From: Druceiella hillmani
Taxonomy: Eukaryota > Arthropoda > Insecta > Lepidoptera > Hepialidae
Direction of reading: 5' to 3'
DNA: 64,000 bases
Assembly: GCA_039881145.1 (NCBI GenBank)
Contig: JAYKKI010000095.1
Coordinates: forward strand, 2,335,001-2,399,000
The translations under genes were made by a program, and so were the position numbers. The notes under the pieces are model-generated. The model had not been told where the DNA came from, searched no databases, and saw only the letters and a program-made list of their open reading frames with translations. Within the stretch, counting starts at the first letter, position 1, and every line of letters starts with the position of its first letter. Positions 11,615 through 21,039 of this stretch are shown here, one piece after another.

Positions 11615-11944
11615 CTTGCTTCGTGCTTGATTATTGTTTTATTGCAAATGATTAAACCTTATAATTTTATAACAAAGTAAACATCATTTAATTAAAAGGA
11701 TGTATTCAAGCCCTCGTAATATTCTCGTACTTAAATAAAACTTTCAAAGTTCTTGACATTCTCAGTCCGTTATAAATGTTCCGTCACGAATGAAAATAAG
11801 CTTTCCCTTTAACAATATTTGTGAGGCATTCATCGTTCAAATGTTTGTAGTCCGGGATGGTCTTTATTTTCCGTCTATGATTGACTTGTCTTCTTCAGTC
11901 AAGAACAATCAAGTCAATTCTTGCTAGAAAATACCATATCCTTA
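11615..11944. other. Mostly featureless; 9-bp inverted repeat at 11880-11918
   Basis: ATTGACTTG (11880-11888) and CAAGTCAAT (11910-11918) are exact complements with a 21-nt spacer that itself contains TTCAGTCAAGAA. Otherwise AT-rich background. Confidence 0.45.
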
Positions 11945-12035
11945 CATAGTATAAAACAAAGTCGCTTCCCACGTCTGCCTGTCCCTCCGTAAGCTTAGAT
12001 CTTTTAAACTACGGAACGCGTCATTCACATAATTT
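11945..12035 (+). mobile_element. Fragment of a dispersed lepidopteran repeat
   Basis: TATAAAACAAAGTCGCTTCC, then TCTGCCTGTCCCTCC, then AAGCTTAGATCTTTTAAACTACGGAACG reads as a known dispersed unit recalled as ..AAACAAAGTC..TCTGTCC..GCTTAGATCTTTAAAACTACGCAACGG. Only the ~90-bp opening is preserved. Confidence 0.45.
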
Positions 12036-12364
12036 GTATAGATAATTTAAGCTCACTATTATTCAGATAATTTCTTCCAGAATGTTTACAGGTATAATAC
12101 ATGCATGTTATATTTACAGGAAATATAAAAAAGTCAATATTTCGTTAAAAAGCAGAATTTTAGGCGCTTTCATTGCTAACGCTGACTAAACTTTAAAGTA
12201 TATATCAAAATGTTGTACTATGGAATTGTGTATTTTAAAAATATCTACAAAAAAGTCCGGGATGGCGTATATTTATATCCTACGGATAACCCAAAAGTGA
12301 CCATTTTTATTAATTATTTTTTGTGGGTTATAATTTCAGAGTTATTTTGATCAATATTATATTA
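12036..12364. other. Nothing recognised
   Basis: AT-rich sequence. GTCCGGGATGG occurs at 12257 and also at 11850, a short word shared between the two places. Confidence 0.4.
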
Positions 12365-12460
12365 ACATTTAATATATTTGGCGTTAATTTTGTAGAAATT
12401 CATTATTCACAATTAAATGAAACTACATGATGTAGTATTACTTCTACTTTCTTTAATTTC

Positions 12461-12503
12461 TTTACCACGACCTAGGTTTCGTTGTATTACATCTTCAGGT
12501 GGG
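12461..12503 (-). ncRNA. Hammerhead-ribozyme-like motif, degraded copy in left arm
   Basis: Read on the minus strand, the conserved CTGAAGA (complement of 12492-12498), a GAAA box and CCTAGGTC follow in hammerhead order, with a partial stem I. Relative to the right-arm copy, stem II has lost three bases, so the helix cannot form normally. Probably inactive. Confidence 0.4.
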
Positions 12504-12734
12504 ATATTTACAAAGATTCTTCTGGGCTGCTCGAGTTGTTCCACTAATCTTTATGTTCACGTGACTGGGTGTAAGATTACACTTTATGCAAGTTTTGTTA
12601 AACCATATGCTTTGTACCGCCTTCCGAAATTTAATTCGGAGTCGATGGTACAATATCGCCAATGTAGCCAAATCGGCTGTTTTCAAATATTGAATATCTT
12701 TGCTAATATACCACCTGAAGATGTTGTAATACAA
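12495..12734 (-). pseudogene. Penelope-like element protein fragment (N-terminal region)
   Basis: This 79-codon minus-strand frame lies between the inverted arms. Its central part contains FNKTCIKCNLTPSH followed by VNIKISGTT and AAQKNL. That pattern (CxxxxLTPxxxxIKI, then a Ser/Thr/Ala-rich stretch and basic residues) is what I remember near the start of Penelope-like element polyproteins. No reverse-transcriptase or GIY-YIG domain follows, because the frame runs into the left arm after 79 residues. It is therefore a truncated relic. The assignment is from memory and a protein search is needed. Confidence 0.45.
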
Positions 12735-12753
12735 CGAAACCTAGGTCGTGGTA
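12709..12753 (+). ncRNA. Hammerhead-ribozyme-like motif with minimal stem III
   Basis: Stem I: TACCAC (12709-12714) pairs perfectly with GTGGTA (12748-12753). The core CTGAAGA fits CUGANGA at 12715-12721. Stem II: GTTGT (12723-12727) pairs with ACAAC (12731-12735) across an AAT loop. GAAA follows at 12736-12739. Stem III is CC-TA-GG (12740-12745), followed by U and C in the cleavage positions (12746-12747). One extra T at 12722 sits between the core and stem II. A 2-nt stem III loop is too small to fold well as a monomer; small variants acting as dimers are known from Penelope-like elements. Activity is untested. Confidence 0.55.
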
Positions 12754-12902
12754 AAGAAAGTAGAAATAATACTGCATCACGTAGTTTCATTTAATTGTGT
12801 ATTATATTAATATTTATTTAATTAAAGAAGTTGGTTTCGTTTAATGTAAATAAAATTTGTTCTTTACAGCAAATTATTATCATTAACCGTTAGAGTGCCG
12901 AC

Positions 12903-12952
12903 GCCATCGCGCTCGTGCGCGTACTAACTAAATTTGCTACGAGCGCGATGGC
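12903..12952. repeat. 14-bp subterminal palindrome of the piggyBac-type element
   Basis: GCCATCGCGCTCGT (12903-12916) and ACGAGCGCGATGGC (12939-12952) are exact complements with a 22-nt spacer. It is very GC-rich against the element body and largely kept in the second copy, so it was part of the ancestral element and may have been a transposase or host-factor site. Confidence 0.85.
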
Positions 12953-13109
12953 GCTCGCGAAATCAGTTGCTCTTTAGCGCGGTAGGGGAGGTCGCTCGAA
13001 CGCATCACTAAATTTTTATCTTTCTACGTTTTACATAAAGTTTAAATTATAATATTATTAGCAATTACAATATAAAAAGGATCCAGGAAAAGAAAATGTT
13101 TAACCCATA

Positions 13110-13265
13110 ATGTCGGAATACGAAAATAATTCGAGTGAAAATGATCGTTTTTCAAGTTGTGAAGAAAGTGATAGTGGGAGTGACATTGTGGTGCGGTCAC
13201 AATTTGGCGTAATAGTGATAATAGTGACGATAACAATTAGTTTTCTGATACGGAGGATGTACCGG
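13110..13265 (+). pseudogene. N-terminal remnant of piggyBac-type transposase
   Basis: From ATG at 13110 the frame reads about 33 residues rich in Ser, Glu, Asp and Asn (MSEYENNSSEND.., then SCEESDSGSD) before a shift and stop. The acidic style continues in another frame (SDNSDDNN-like, then a DADVPDCENDD-like region). piggyBac transposases characteristically begin with such an acidic segment. Copy 2 has an in-frame TAG and a lost start codon at the equivalent place, and copy 1 lacks about 16 bases there, so neither copy encodes a protein. Confidence 0.6.
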
Positions 13266-13689
13266 ACTGCGAAAATGACGATGTGACCTTGACTTCAGTT
13301 TTTTTGTTATAATTTTTGTTCACAATATATATTTCCATAATTTTCTTTGTATTTTATTATCCTTGTACAAGTTTATATTAAGAAAACACCGAAAAAATTA
13401 TTAAAATTGGATGATTTTTGGAAGAGATAAAGTTCTTTTTCGAGACAAGGGTAAATGACATCAAAAACAAAAGATGACGATGGCACTAAAGCGGTTAATA
13501 TTTTAGAAGATATCACAAATTTAACATTACCAAAAATCAGTATTCGCGATGCCGATGCCGTACACAGACGGCGGCGTTTGAATGACAGTAATATTATTAA
13601 TCGCTCCACAATTACACCACATTAGTACCTGCATTGCATCCATGTGAACTATTCACATAACATACATTAAAGTAGAAATAAACAAGTAA

Positions 13690-14310
13690 AGTGAATATGT
13701 TGCACTACCTCATCACTGCACCCCATCTATCCCGACATACCTTACATTCTCAAAGGCGACACTTTTTCCAAAACGACATCCGCACACCTCCCCTACAGAT
13801 AGTGGCGAAGATTGCCTTTCACATGATGACAAACATTTTTGAGCCAATCTTTATCCGCCGCGTCGTCTGGCAACCCTATCCCCTGCAGAATTCCATCTCA
13901 CCCGCTCGAGCCATTGCTATAGCGTCCCTGCCGCGGCCCTCACAATGAGGCAAGAATTTATAGTATTATCCCCCTGTCGGCAAAAAGTTCGCCAGTGAAT
14001 AAAAAGGGGAGCATCGTCACGGTCGGACTTTTTTAAGACGCATTATTATCGCTTGTAGCCGTTTCGAGTGCCTGAACTTATAAACAATTTTAAACTTGTC
14101 TCGGAGGGAAAACGATGTAACGGCGAACGCACTGGGGCGGAAATGTTTTCGATATATCGTAACGTTTTATTTTGCCCGCCGGAATGACGTAGGCTGAGCC
14201 GGGGGTACGCGGAGATTACTAGTAATCGTTCGTGTCTTTCTCGACCGACTTAAGTTGGTACAAATACTCGCAACCTAATGATTATCGGATCTCAACGGAA
14301 CGAATTATCG
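13690..14310. other. GC-balanced island, candidate regulatory DNA
   Basis: High-complexity sequence from about 13720 to 14300. It includes TATCCGCCGCGTCGTCTGGC near 13853, CCTGCCGCGGCCCTCAC near 13927, ACGGCGAACGCACTGGGGCGG near 14120 and GCCCGCCGGAATGACGTAGG near 14174. The 85-codon frame at 13691-13948 has no recognisable domain and no matching downstream exon. No transposon ends are seen. This is one of the longest islands in the window; an enhancer or distal promoter is plausible, an unrecognised exon less so. Confidence 0.4.
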
Positions 14311-14339
14311 ATACTAAAGTGCGGAGAAATATAAATTTA

Positions 14340-14565
14340 TTAAAAGACTTTGATAGCCATTTAGTTTATTTATTTATTGATTATATTTAATGTACATTAA
14401 GATGGTATACTTATTACTAGACTAATGTGCTATAAATCTTGGTCTATTAATGTAAAGCGCTTGCGTATCTGCGTTTTTTGATTGCCTAGACGATGGTGCG
14501 TTGTATGAGGTTATGATTTAAAGCATCGAGAGCACTGTTGTCGTTTTGGCAACAGTCTAATTTTA
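14340..14565 (-). mobile_element. Possible LINE 3' end, reverse orientation
   Basis: On the minus strand a moderately GC-rich segment runs into TGTACATTAAATATAATC and then AATAAATAAATAAAC, a tail typical of 5'-truncated non-LTR elements. TGTTG..CAACA near 14537-14555 can form a small hairpin. No reverse-transcriptase motif is left. Confidence 0.3.
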
Positions 14566-14567
14566 AG

Positions 14568-15105
14568 TTTTTGGGTATTTTTGGGGTTTCGTATCTAAAA
14601 AGGAAAAAAGGAACCCTTATAAGATCATTTCATTCTCCGTCTGTCGGCCGGTCAAGACCCTTTTTCTCAGGAACGCGTGGAGGTACCAAGTTGAAATTAA
14701 TACCAAACACTTAGGTATACGGTCCTTTGGAGCTGTAAAATCAAACTTCTTAGTCAACGCGATCAAGAAGAACCTTAAATATAGGGCCATTTTTGATACT
14801 CGTAAATAAATCAAAACCTGTAGGATATTTCTAGTCGACTTAGAATCATGAAATTTGGTAAGAAGCAAGGTGTCATGTCAAATATAAAGCAAAAAATCTG
14901 AAAACCATTAATTTGTAGTATATCATATTTAAAAATATTTTTTAAGCATGCACATGTGAAAGTTAACAAAGTTAATTTTCGTTCTAAAAATTTTGGAAAT
15001 AGTTTTGATAAGAATATTAGTACCATTAAATGTTTATAAATGCCTAAATATATACAGAACCCTCGCAGTGCAAGTTCCACTCGTGTTTGACAGGTTTTTT
15101 ATTAT
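14568..15105 (+). mobile_element. Lepidopteran dispersed repeat, near full length
   Basis: It opens GGGGTTTCGTATCTAAAAAG, then GGAACCCTTATAAGATCA, then CCGTCTGTCGGCCGGTCAAG. An internal GACTTAGAATCATGAAATTTG word follows, and it closes with CAGAACCCTCGCAGTGCAAG, TTCCACTCGTG and TTGACAGGTTTTTT. The order matches a very common lepidopteran repeat recalled as GGGTTTCGTACCT..TCTGTCTGTC..AATCATGAAATTTGG..GAACCCTCGGTGCGCGAGTCCGACTCGCACTTGGCCGGTTTTT. The two minus-strand frames inside it are incidental. Confidence 0.65.
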
Positions 15106-15164
15106 ATAGCAGAATTCACATTTACAATTTCATTTAGCCACAGAAGAAACTTTATGTATCTGAC

Positions 15165-15166
15165 TA

Positions 15167-15222
<56 letters not shown>
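15165..15222. repeat. (TA)n microsatellite
   Basis: Nearly pure TA alternation following the dispersed repeat that ends at 15105. Confidence 0.95.
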
Positions 15223-15223
<1 letters not shown>

Positions 15224-15781
15224 GCTATTGTTTAATATACGGGTACATAATTTAATGGTAAACTATTCATAACCCATTCAATATATCAATAATCATCCTG
15301 ATTTTCTCTATTACCTTTTCCATTTTCAGTCAAAAGATCTTATTAAACCTATACTAAAGTTTTTTTATTAAGTTTGCTTACTTTGCTAAAGAAGTGTAGT
15401 AACAAAAAAATGTTTACATATCCATCACGAGGCAAAGTAGAATTTCACGAATATTTAGGATAATTAAAGTAAATTTATTTAAAATTATGAATTGTTTTTC
15501 TAAATTTACAGAGGCATGACTATTGACTTAACAAGTCATTTATTTACATGTGGTGTAAAAGTCCTGTTTCAGTATTAAATTAATATTAAATAGGCGAGTA
15601 AGCAAAAATGATAGAAAATCGTACATTTTGTCTTTAAGTTATTTTAGTCAAATCTGTCTTATTTGCTTAGATCATATTTTAGCTGTTCAGTACTCTATAT
15701 TTTTTTAGAGATTTTTTATTTTTTTACTGAACAACCAAAATATAATGAATTCTCCAGCCTAATATTTTATAATCACCGTAA
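15223..15781. other. Nothing recognised
   Basis: AT-rich, non-repetitive sequence between two TA runs. Confidence 0.5.

Positions 15782-15820
<39 letters not shown>
15782..15820. repeat. (TA)n microsatellite
   Basis: Short, nearly pure TA run immediately before the 173-bp array. Confidence 0.93.
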
Positions 15821-15822
<2 letters not shown>

Positions 15823-15829
15823 AAATTTA

Positions 15830-16680
15830 TTGCTAGAAAGACGGGCCCTTACAGTCAAGCAAAGAAAAATAATTTATAACAATTGCTTAATAATTTTTAA
15901 CTTAGATAGAAAACTATAAAAAAATAGTGGATACAACAGAAAGTTAAAAAAAAATTATAAATTAAATTTAAGTTTGTATGGAAACAAGAAAAGGATCAAG
16001 CTAAGATGCAAAATGCTAGTACTGTCCCTTCCAGCCAAACAAAGAAAAATAATGTATAACGATTAGTTAGGTAGTAAATTAGAAAAGACAGTAGATATAA
16101 CCAAAAAAGTTAAAAAAATAAAAGATTAGAAAAATTAAAATTAGGCTTGTGTGGAAACAAGAAAAGGATCACGGTAAGACGCAAAATGCTAGTACAGTCC
16201 CTTCCAGCCAAACAACGAAAAATAATTTATAACGATTAGTTAGGTAGTAAACTAGAAAAGACAGTGGATATAACCAAAAGGGTTAAAAAAATAAAAGATT
16301 AGAAAAATGAAAATTAGGCTTGTGTGGAAACAAGAAAAGGATCACGGTAAGACGCAAAATGCTAGTACAGTCCCTTCCAGCCAAACAACGAAAAATAATT
16401 TATAACGATTAGTTAGGTAGTAAACTAGAAAAGACAGTGGATATAACCAAAAGTAGAAAAAAATTAAAAATTAGAAAAATTAAAATTAGGCTTGTGTGGA
16501 AACAAGAAAAGGATCAAGCTGAGATGTAAAATGCTAGTACAGTCCCTTCCAGCCAAAGAAAGGAAAATAATTTAAAACAATTAGTTAGGTAGTAAACAAG
16601 AAAAGATAATGGATATAACACAAAGATAAAAAATAACAAATTTGAAAAATAAAAATTAGGTTTATGCGCAAGCAAGAAAA
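15830..16680. repeat. 173-bp tandem repeat, 5 copies
   Basis: The word GTCCCTTCCAGCC (first copy diverged) places units at 15846, 16026, 16199, 16372 and 16544, spacings 180, 173, 173 and 172. Each unit contains GCAAAATGCTAGTAC, GATTAGTTAGGTAGTAAA, GGATATAACCAAAA-like and GTGTGGAAACAAGAAAAGG words. The middle copies are nearly identical, the outer ones diverged. GACGCAAAATGCTAGAGGCC at about 17798 is a stray fragment of the same family. Confidence 0.92.
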
Positions 16681-16714
16681 ATCAAAATGAAATAAAAATG
16701 GGATCAAAACGGAT

Positions 16715-17110
16715 ATTCACTTTAGGGTTCCGCACCTCAAAGGAAACGGATCACTTACAAGATAGCTCACGTGTCTGCCTGTCCATCTCTCATGACAGTT
16801 TTTCTCAGAAACAGCTTGACGTAAAATTGTCATATTATCCCGCAATAAAAAACTAATACAATAAAGTATTTACACGAAAACGTTGGGAGAAGGGACAAAG
16901 AAAATATTAAAAAATAATACCCTAAGTTCTCAAAAAAATACTTTCCTAATTGTAGATAGTATATCTTGGAAACATACCGAGAAATATGGAAAAAAGTGTC
17001 CTCCTCCCAAAAAAATATATTTTCAAATTTCCGAAGGCAAATTATAAAAAAACAGGATTGTTACAAGCCTACGCAAAGATGATAGGTTTAAAGTAAAAAG
17101 TCGTGCACTT
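16715..17110 (+). mobile_element. Lepidopteran dispersed repeat, 3'-truncated
   Basis: TTTAGGGTTCCGCACCTCAA, then TGTCTGCCTGTCCATCTCTC, then TTTTTCTCAGAAACAGCTTGACG is the opening of the same class as 14568-15105 and 18908-19512. It continues to GTTACAAGCCTACGCAAAG and has no recognisable 3' terminus. Non-coding. Confidence 0.55.
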
Positions 17111-17860
17111 CGGTGGAGTAACACGGATTTAATGAAATTTACGTACGACTGCATATAGTACAGGAAATGTCACTAAGCATAGAGAGCAGAGCGAGAGTGA
17201 GCCATAGACAATGTACATTACTCAATTCGTTATTTTAACACAATATAAAAATGACGCTGATGTACAACAATAAAGGCTCGTAATTTAAATTATATTAATA
17301 TGTTAATAAAAGGTTGTTAACGAAGACTTCAGAATTGAAAAGAAAGACTCCAATAATTTTTAAGATATTAAACAAAATATAAATACCCCTCCACCGCCCA
17401 ACCCCCAACCTAATTACATTAGGTATTATCGTGGTCGTTAAGATGGATTTATTCGTAAATTATACATTAGGTATATTTTACAAATAAATCCATGTTAATG
17501 ATGACTAACATGAATTTCCCAGCACAATAAATAATGTAATTACACTTCAAATCAAACTCTTACGTAAGTACGGAATCATCGATGCACAAGTCAGACTCGC
17601 TCTCGGTTTATACTAATTTTCAGTACACGAATTGGCGATGAATTTCTAATACCATAATCAAAGTTATTCGATAATTCAATAGCAAATTCAGTTAATAAGT
17701 ATTTATAAAAGACAATGGATTTCGGAATAAGGTGTGTGTGTTTTTTCTCTGAGCGTAAAACCAAGCCATGAGAAGACAGACGTGCGAATCTAGACGCAAA
17801 ATGCTAGAGGCCATGAAGATTATTTAAGACGTTAAAAAGTGGTAATAGTAGATGTAGCGG
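17111..17860. other. Nothing recognised
   Basis: Non-repetitive sequence with a C-rich tract (CCCCTCCACCGCCCAACCCC, about 17385-17407). AGGTTGTTAACGAAGACTT at 17313 is the complement of a word at about 18082, so part of this stretch may belong to the dispersed repeat family on either side. Confidence 0.4.
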
Positions 17861-17862
17861 CA

Positions 17863-18075
17863 ATCATGAATTCACAACCACTTTAATCGCAACTTAAACT
17901 CATAAATAGGATCATATTTCACAACCACTTTTATCGCAACTTAAACTCATAAATAGAATCTTATTTTACAATCACTTTATCGCAGCTTAAACTCATAAAT
18001 AGGATCATATTTCACAACCACTTTAATCACAACTTAAACTCATAAATAAGTTTATATTTCACAACCACTTTAATG
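17863..18075. repeat. ~46-bp tandem repeat, 4 copies
   Basis: CACAACCACTTTAATCGCAAC followed by TTAAACTCATAAATAGGATC recurs four times with minor changes. The array stops at an inverted dispersed-repeat fragment (18076-18262). The opening word ATCATGAATTCAC reappears at 18268 on the other side, suggesting insertion into the array or its flank. Confidence 0.85.
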
Positions 18076-18262
18076 GTCCCATTTAGAGTCTTCGTTAATA
18101 ACCTTTGCGTAGGCTTATAACAATCCTTTTTTTTTATAAGTTACGTTCAGAAGTTTGGAAATATATTTTTCAGTAGAAGGAATATTTTTTTCCATATTTT
18201 TCAGTATATCTCTAAGATATACAATCTAATATAAGAAAAAAAGTTTTTGAGAACCTTGGGTA
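18076..18262 (-). mobile_element. Dispersed-repeat fragment, reverse orientation
   Basis: The complement contains GTTATAAGCCTACGCAAAGG, and the segment also carries GAAATATATTTTTCAGTAGA and TTTTTCAGTATATCTCTAAG. These resemble the middle part of the copies at 16715 and 18908 in inverse orientation. No ends are present. Confidence 0.5.
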
Positions 18263-18905
18263 GACGATCATGAATTCACGATCACTTTAACATATTTTCA
18301 AAACCAAAAATGTAGCACATACAAACTGTCGGTTAATTGATAGAGCAATTATTTTCTTCGAATTCCATTCGAAAATGTGAGACGAATATAGATATTAATA
18401 ATAAAATATATTTTATATTATAAATAATTTATTTCTTTAAAAACAAAATAATTTTTACATTCAACATTTTCTAAATCATAATTATACTCAAAAATTTCAT
18501 TATATGAAATAAAAAACAATTTCTAGTATATGCATTTTTTTCTGTTAAATAATATTTGTGTCGATTAATTATATTCAAAGCCAAATAAGTGTGTTGGCCG
18601 TGTTCGCTTCGATGATACTGGGTGCACTGCAGGTCGTCTAATTCTCGCGTTAACTTTGAAATAGTGTATATTGATTACGGGATAAGATGCAATAAAAAAT
18701 TATTGGTTATAATCGTCTTATTCTTTACTTAGAAACACATAGAGGCTTTCTATCCCAATTTAACAATACCTGTGTATACACTTCGAATTAAAAAAACAGT
18801 TTGAGACAATCCACTTTAATTAATTAGTTAACGAATGGTTAATTACAGTTAAACTAAACTATAAAACAATTTCAGACTTTTAGGTACATTATTTGACAGT
18901 TTTTA
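18263..18905. other. Nothing recognised
   Basis: AT-rich sequence; a slightly GC-richer patch at 18590-18660. No frame or repeat supported. Confidence 0.5.
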
Positions 18906-18907
18906 AT

Positions 18908-19512
18908 TCTTTTTAGGGTTTCTTACCTCGAAAGGAAAGGCGGAATTATAAAACCACCCGCGTGTCCGTTTCTATGCCTGTTTTTCCTAGCCATTTTTCT
19001 CAGAAACCGCTCGACGTAGAAACATGATAATAATGAAACAGATTATGTGCGGATACAGCTAACATAAACTAAGTATTTAGGTAGAAACTTTAAATTCGCC
19101 CCTAATTTAATAAACTATTTTTTTTTATTTCACTAATGTGAGATCCTTTATACGATAAGACGAAAAAAATTTCATAACTTTAGGCAGTATATCTTGAGAT
19201 ATACTTATGCTGAAAATATGCAGGAAAATATATTTCACTGTTTTTAATTTTTGAAGCTACTCATCCTAAAATGATAAAAAAGTAGAATTTTTAAAAACCC
19301 AAGCAAAGTTATGGAAAAACTATGGCTTTTATACTAGATCTTATAATTTTTTAAGTATGCACCATGTTTTAACGCCTTTAGGAGGCAATATATTAAGCTT
19401 ATGTAAAATTAATATTAATAAATTATTTAATAAAACTGCTACAAACCCTTAAATGTTTATAAGTACCTAAATTTATCTATACCGTACTAATGCTTCACAA
19501 GTTTTTTTTCTG
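18908..19512 (+). mobile_element. Lepidopteran dispersed repeat, near full length
   Basis: It opens TTTTAGGGTTTCTTACCTCG with AAAGGAAAGGCGG, continues GCGTGTCCGTTTCTATGCC and TTTTTCTCAGAAACCGCTCG. It contains AGTATATCTTGAGATATAC and closes near ACCGTACTAATGCTTCACAAG plus a T run. Same class as 14568-15105, with a more degraded 3' end. Confidence 0.5.
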
Positions 19513-19566
19513 ATTTAATGGCATTTTTGTTTTTTTATATACAATACGAGAACAAAAAAATTCGAT

Positions 19567-19705
<139 letters not shown>

Positions 19706-19729
19706 TAGTTTTTACTCATATATACTTAA

Positions 19730-20283
19730 AAATGCCAAAGAAATCTTATCTTTTTTATGTCATTTACCCTTGTCTCGAAAAAAAACTTCCAATCCAATTT
19801 TAATAATTTTTTCGGTGTTTTCTTAATAAAAACTTATACAAGGAGAATAAAATACAAAGAAAATTATGGAAATATATATTGTGAACAAAAATTATAACAA
19901 AAACTGAAATCAAGGTCACATTGTCATTTTCGCAGTCCGGTACATCCTCCGCATCAGCAAAATAATTGTTATCGTCACTATTATCACTATCACTCTAAAT
20001 TTGCATTACGCCAAATTGTGAGCGCACCACAATGTCACTCCCGCTATCACTTTCTTCCCAACTTGAAAAACGTTAATTTTCACTCGAAATATTTTCGTAA
20101 AAATGTTCTTTCCCTGGATCCTTTTTATATTGTAATAACTAAAAATATTATAATTTGAACTTTATGTAACACGTAGAAAGATAAAAAATTAGCGATGCGT
20201 GCGAGCCCCCTACCGCGCGCTAAACAGCGCTCGTAGCAAATTTAGTTAGTACGCGCACAAGCGCGATGGCGCTCGTCGACACT
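19730..20283 (-). mobile_element. piggyBac-type non-autonomous element, copy 2 (inverted)
   Basis: On the minus strand this repeats copy 1 (12887-13494) along its length: the subterminal GC-rich block (about 20195-20275), the acidic Ser/Asp frame remnant (about 19930-20095) and the segment containing the complement of GAGACAAGGGTAAATGACAT. TTAA is present at 19726-19729. The opposite end breaks off at GTCGACACT and runs straight into a TA microsatellite, so its outer terminal repeat and TTAA are lost. Non-functional. Confidence 0.8.
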
Positions 20284-20295
20284 ATATATATATAT

Positions 20296-20333
<38 letters not shown>
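20284..20333. repeat. (TA)n microsatellite at a truncated transposon end
   Basis: TA alternation with one TAAATA interruption starts exactly where the piggyBac-type terminal repeat should continue. Confidence 0.95.
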
Positions 20334-20335
20334 TT

Positions 20336-20915
20336 CATAGTCACTTTTTGAGTATATTATGCTCCAATGTTCTTTGATTCAAGAATTAAAATTTAAAATT
20401 ATTAGTAATTCCCATTTCATTCAAAATTATATTCAATTCTAAGATTATTATTTTAGTGTGGCAGTAAAATGAGAACAATCTACTTGGTTATTCGTTAGCA
20501 AAGTTAAAAAGTCACTTTTAAAGTATAGTGTTCCCCAATGTTCTTTGATTCGAGGGTTAAAATTTAAAATTATTAATAATGACAATTTCATTCAAAATTA
20601 TATCTAATTCTCAGATTATTACCTCAGTGCGACAGTAAAATGAAAGCAAGCTCATTTACTCGATTATTAGCAGAGTTAAAAAGTCACTTTTGGAATATAT
20701 TGTGTTCCAATGTTCTTTGATTCCAGAGTTAAAATTATTAATATTTCCCATTTCATTCAAAATTACATTTAATTCCCAGATTATTACCTCAGTGACTCCA
20801 AGTAAAATTATTAATAATTACAATTTCATTCATAATTATATTTAATTCTCAGATTATTACCTCAGTGCGGCGGTAAAATGATAAGAAACCACGTTATTAG
20901 GTTATTACTAAATAA
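20336..20915. repeat. ~171-bp tandem repeat, 3 to 4 copies
   Basis: AGTCACTTTT words at about 20339, 20510 and 20682 mark units with CCAATGTTCTTTGATTC, TTCATTCAAAATTATAT and ATTATTACCTCAGTGCG. A fourth, 5'-truncated copy follows after 20800. Period about 171 bp. Non-coding. Confidence 0.88.
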
Positions 20916-21039
20916 ATTATCATTTTAGTGCTAACATTTAGCACTAACAGGAGTTCTCACCTTACTAGCGTATGTATACAAAACCTTTACCAAGACCAAA
21001 AAAACTGAAAAACGAAAAGAAATGGCTAGGCATTCCCGC

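Larger units (their letters stand above)
12365..12830. mobile_element. Penelope-like retroelement remnant with inverted terminal arms
   Basis: The left arm (about 12413-12505) and right arm (about 12709-12797) are inverted copies of each other. Both include ATGAAACTAC, GTAGTATTACTTCTACTTTC-like sequence, CCACGACCTAGGTTTCGTTG and ATCTTCAGGTGG, on opposite strands. Between them lies a minus-strand frame resembling the N-terminal region of Penelope-like element proteins. Inverted terminal repeats, a hammerhead-like motif in the arms and this frame fit a severely truncated Penelope-like element, known for complex terminal repeats. A plain foldback element is the alternative. The outer sequence (GGCGTTAATTTTGTAGAAATT) recurs at 47400-48110. 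Confidence 0.6.
12887..13494 (+). mobile_element. piggyBac-type non-autonomous element, copy 1
   Basis: TTAA flanks both ends (12883-12886 and 13495-13498), the hallmark target of piggyBac transposases. The ends are imperfect inverted repeats: CCGTTAGAGTGCC at the left against the complement of GGCACTAAAGCGG at the right. A strong subterminal palindrome lies at 12903-12952. Inside is the start of an acidic, Ser/Asp/Glu-rich frame of the kind that opens piggyBac transposases, but no catalytic region, so this is an internally deleted relic or MITE. A second copy lies inverted at 19730-20283. Confidence 0.8.
12870..13619 (+). pseudogene. Short coding-like fragment split by the piggyBac-type insertion
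   Basis: A pyrimidine tract and AG (12861-12869) precede CAA ATT ATT ATC ATT. If the 608-bp insert and one TTAA copy are removed, the frame continues without interruption into 13499-13619 for about 44 codons to a TAG. The distal part reads with a polar, basic composition, including RDADAVHRRRRL and NIINRSTITP. I do not recognise it firmly. It could be a terminal host exon, or a piece of a LINE ORF1 (FP-like domain proteins have DxDAVHR-type words). It is clearly disrupted here. Confidence 0.3.

Noticed and set aside
12417..12794. 125-codon plus-strand frame
   Set aside because: It runs through the inverted arms and antisense to the Penelope-like fragment. It is the mirror of the repeat, not a separate gene.
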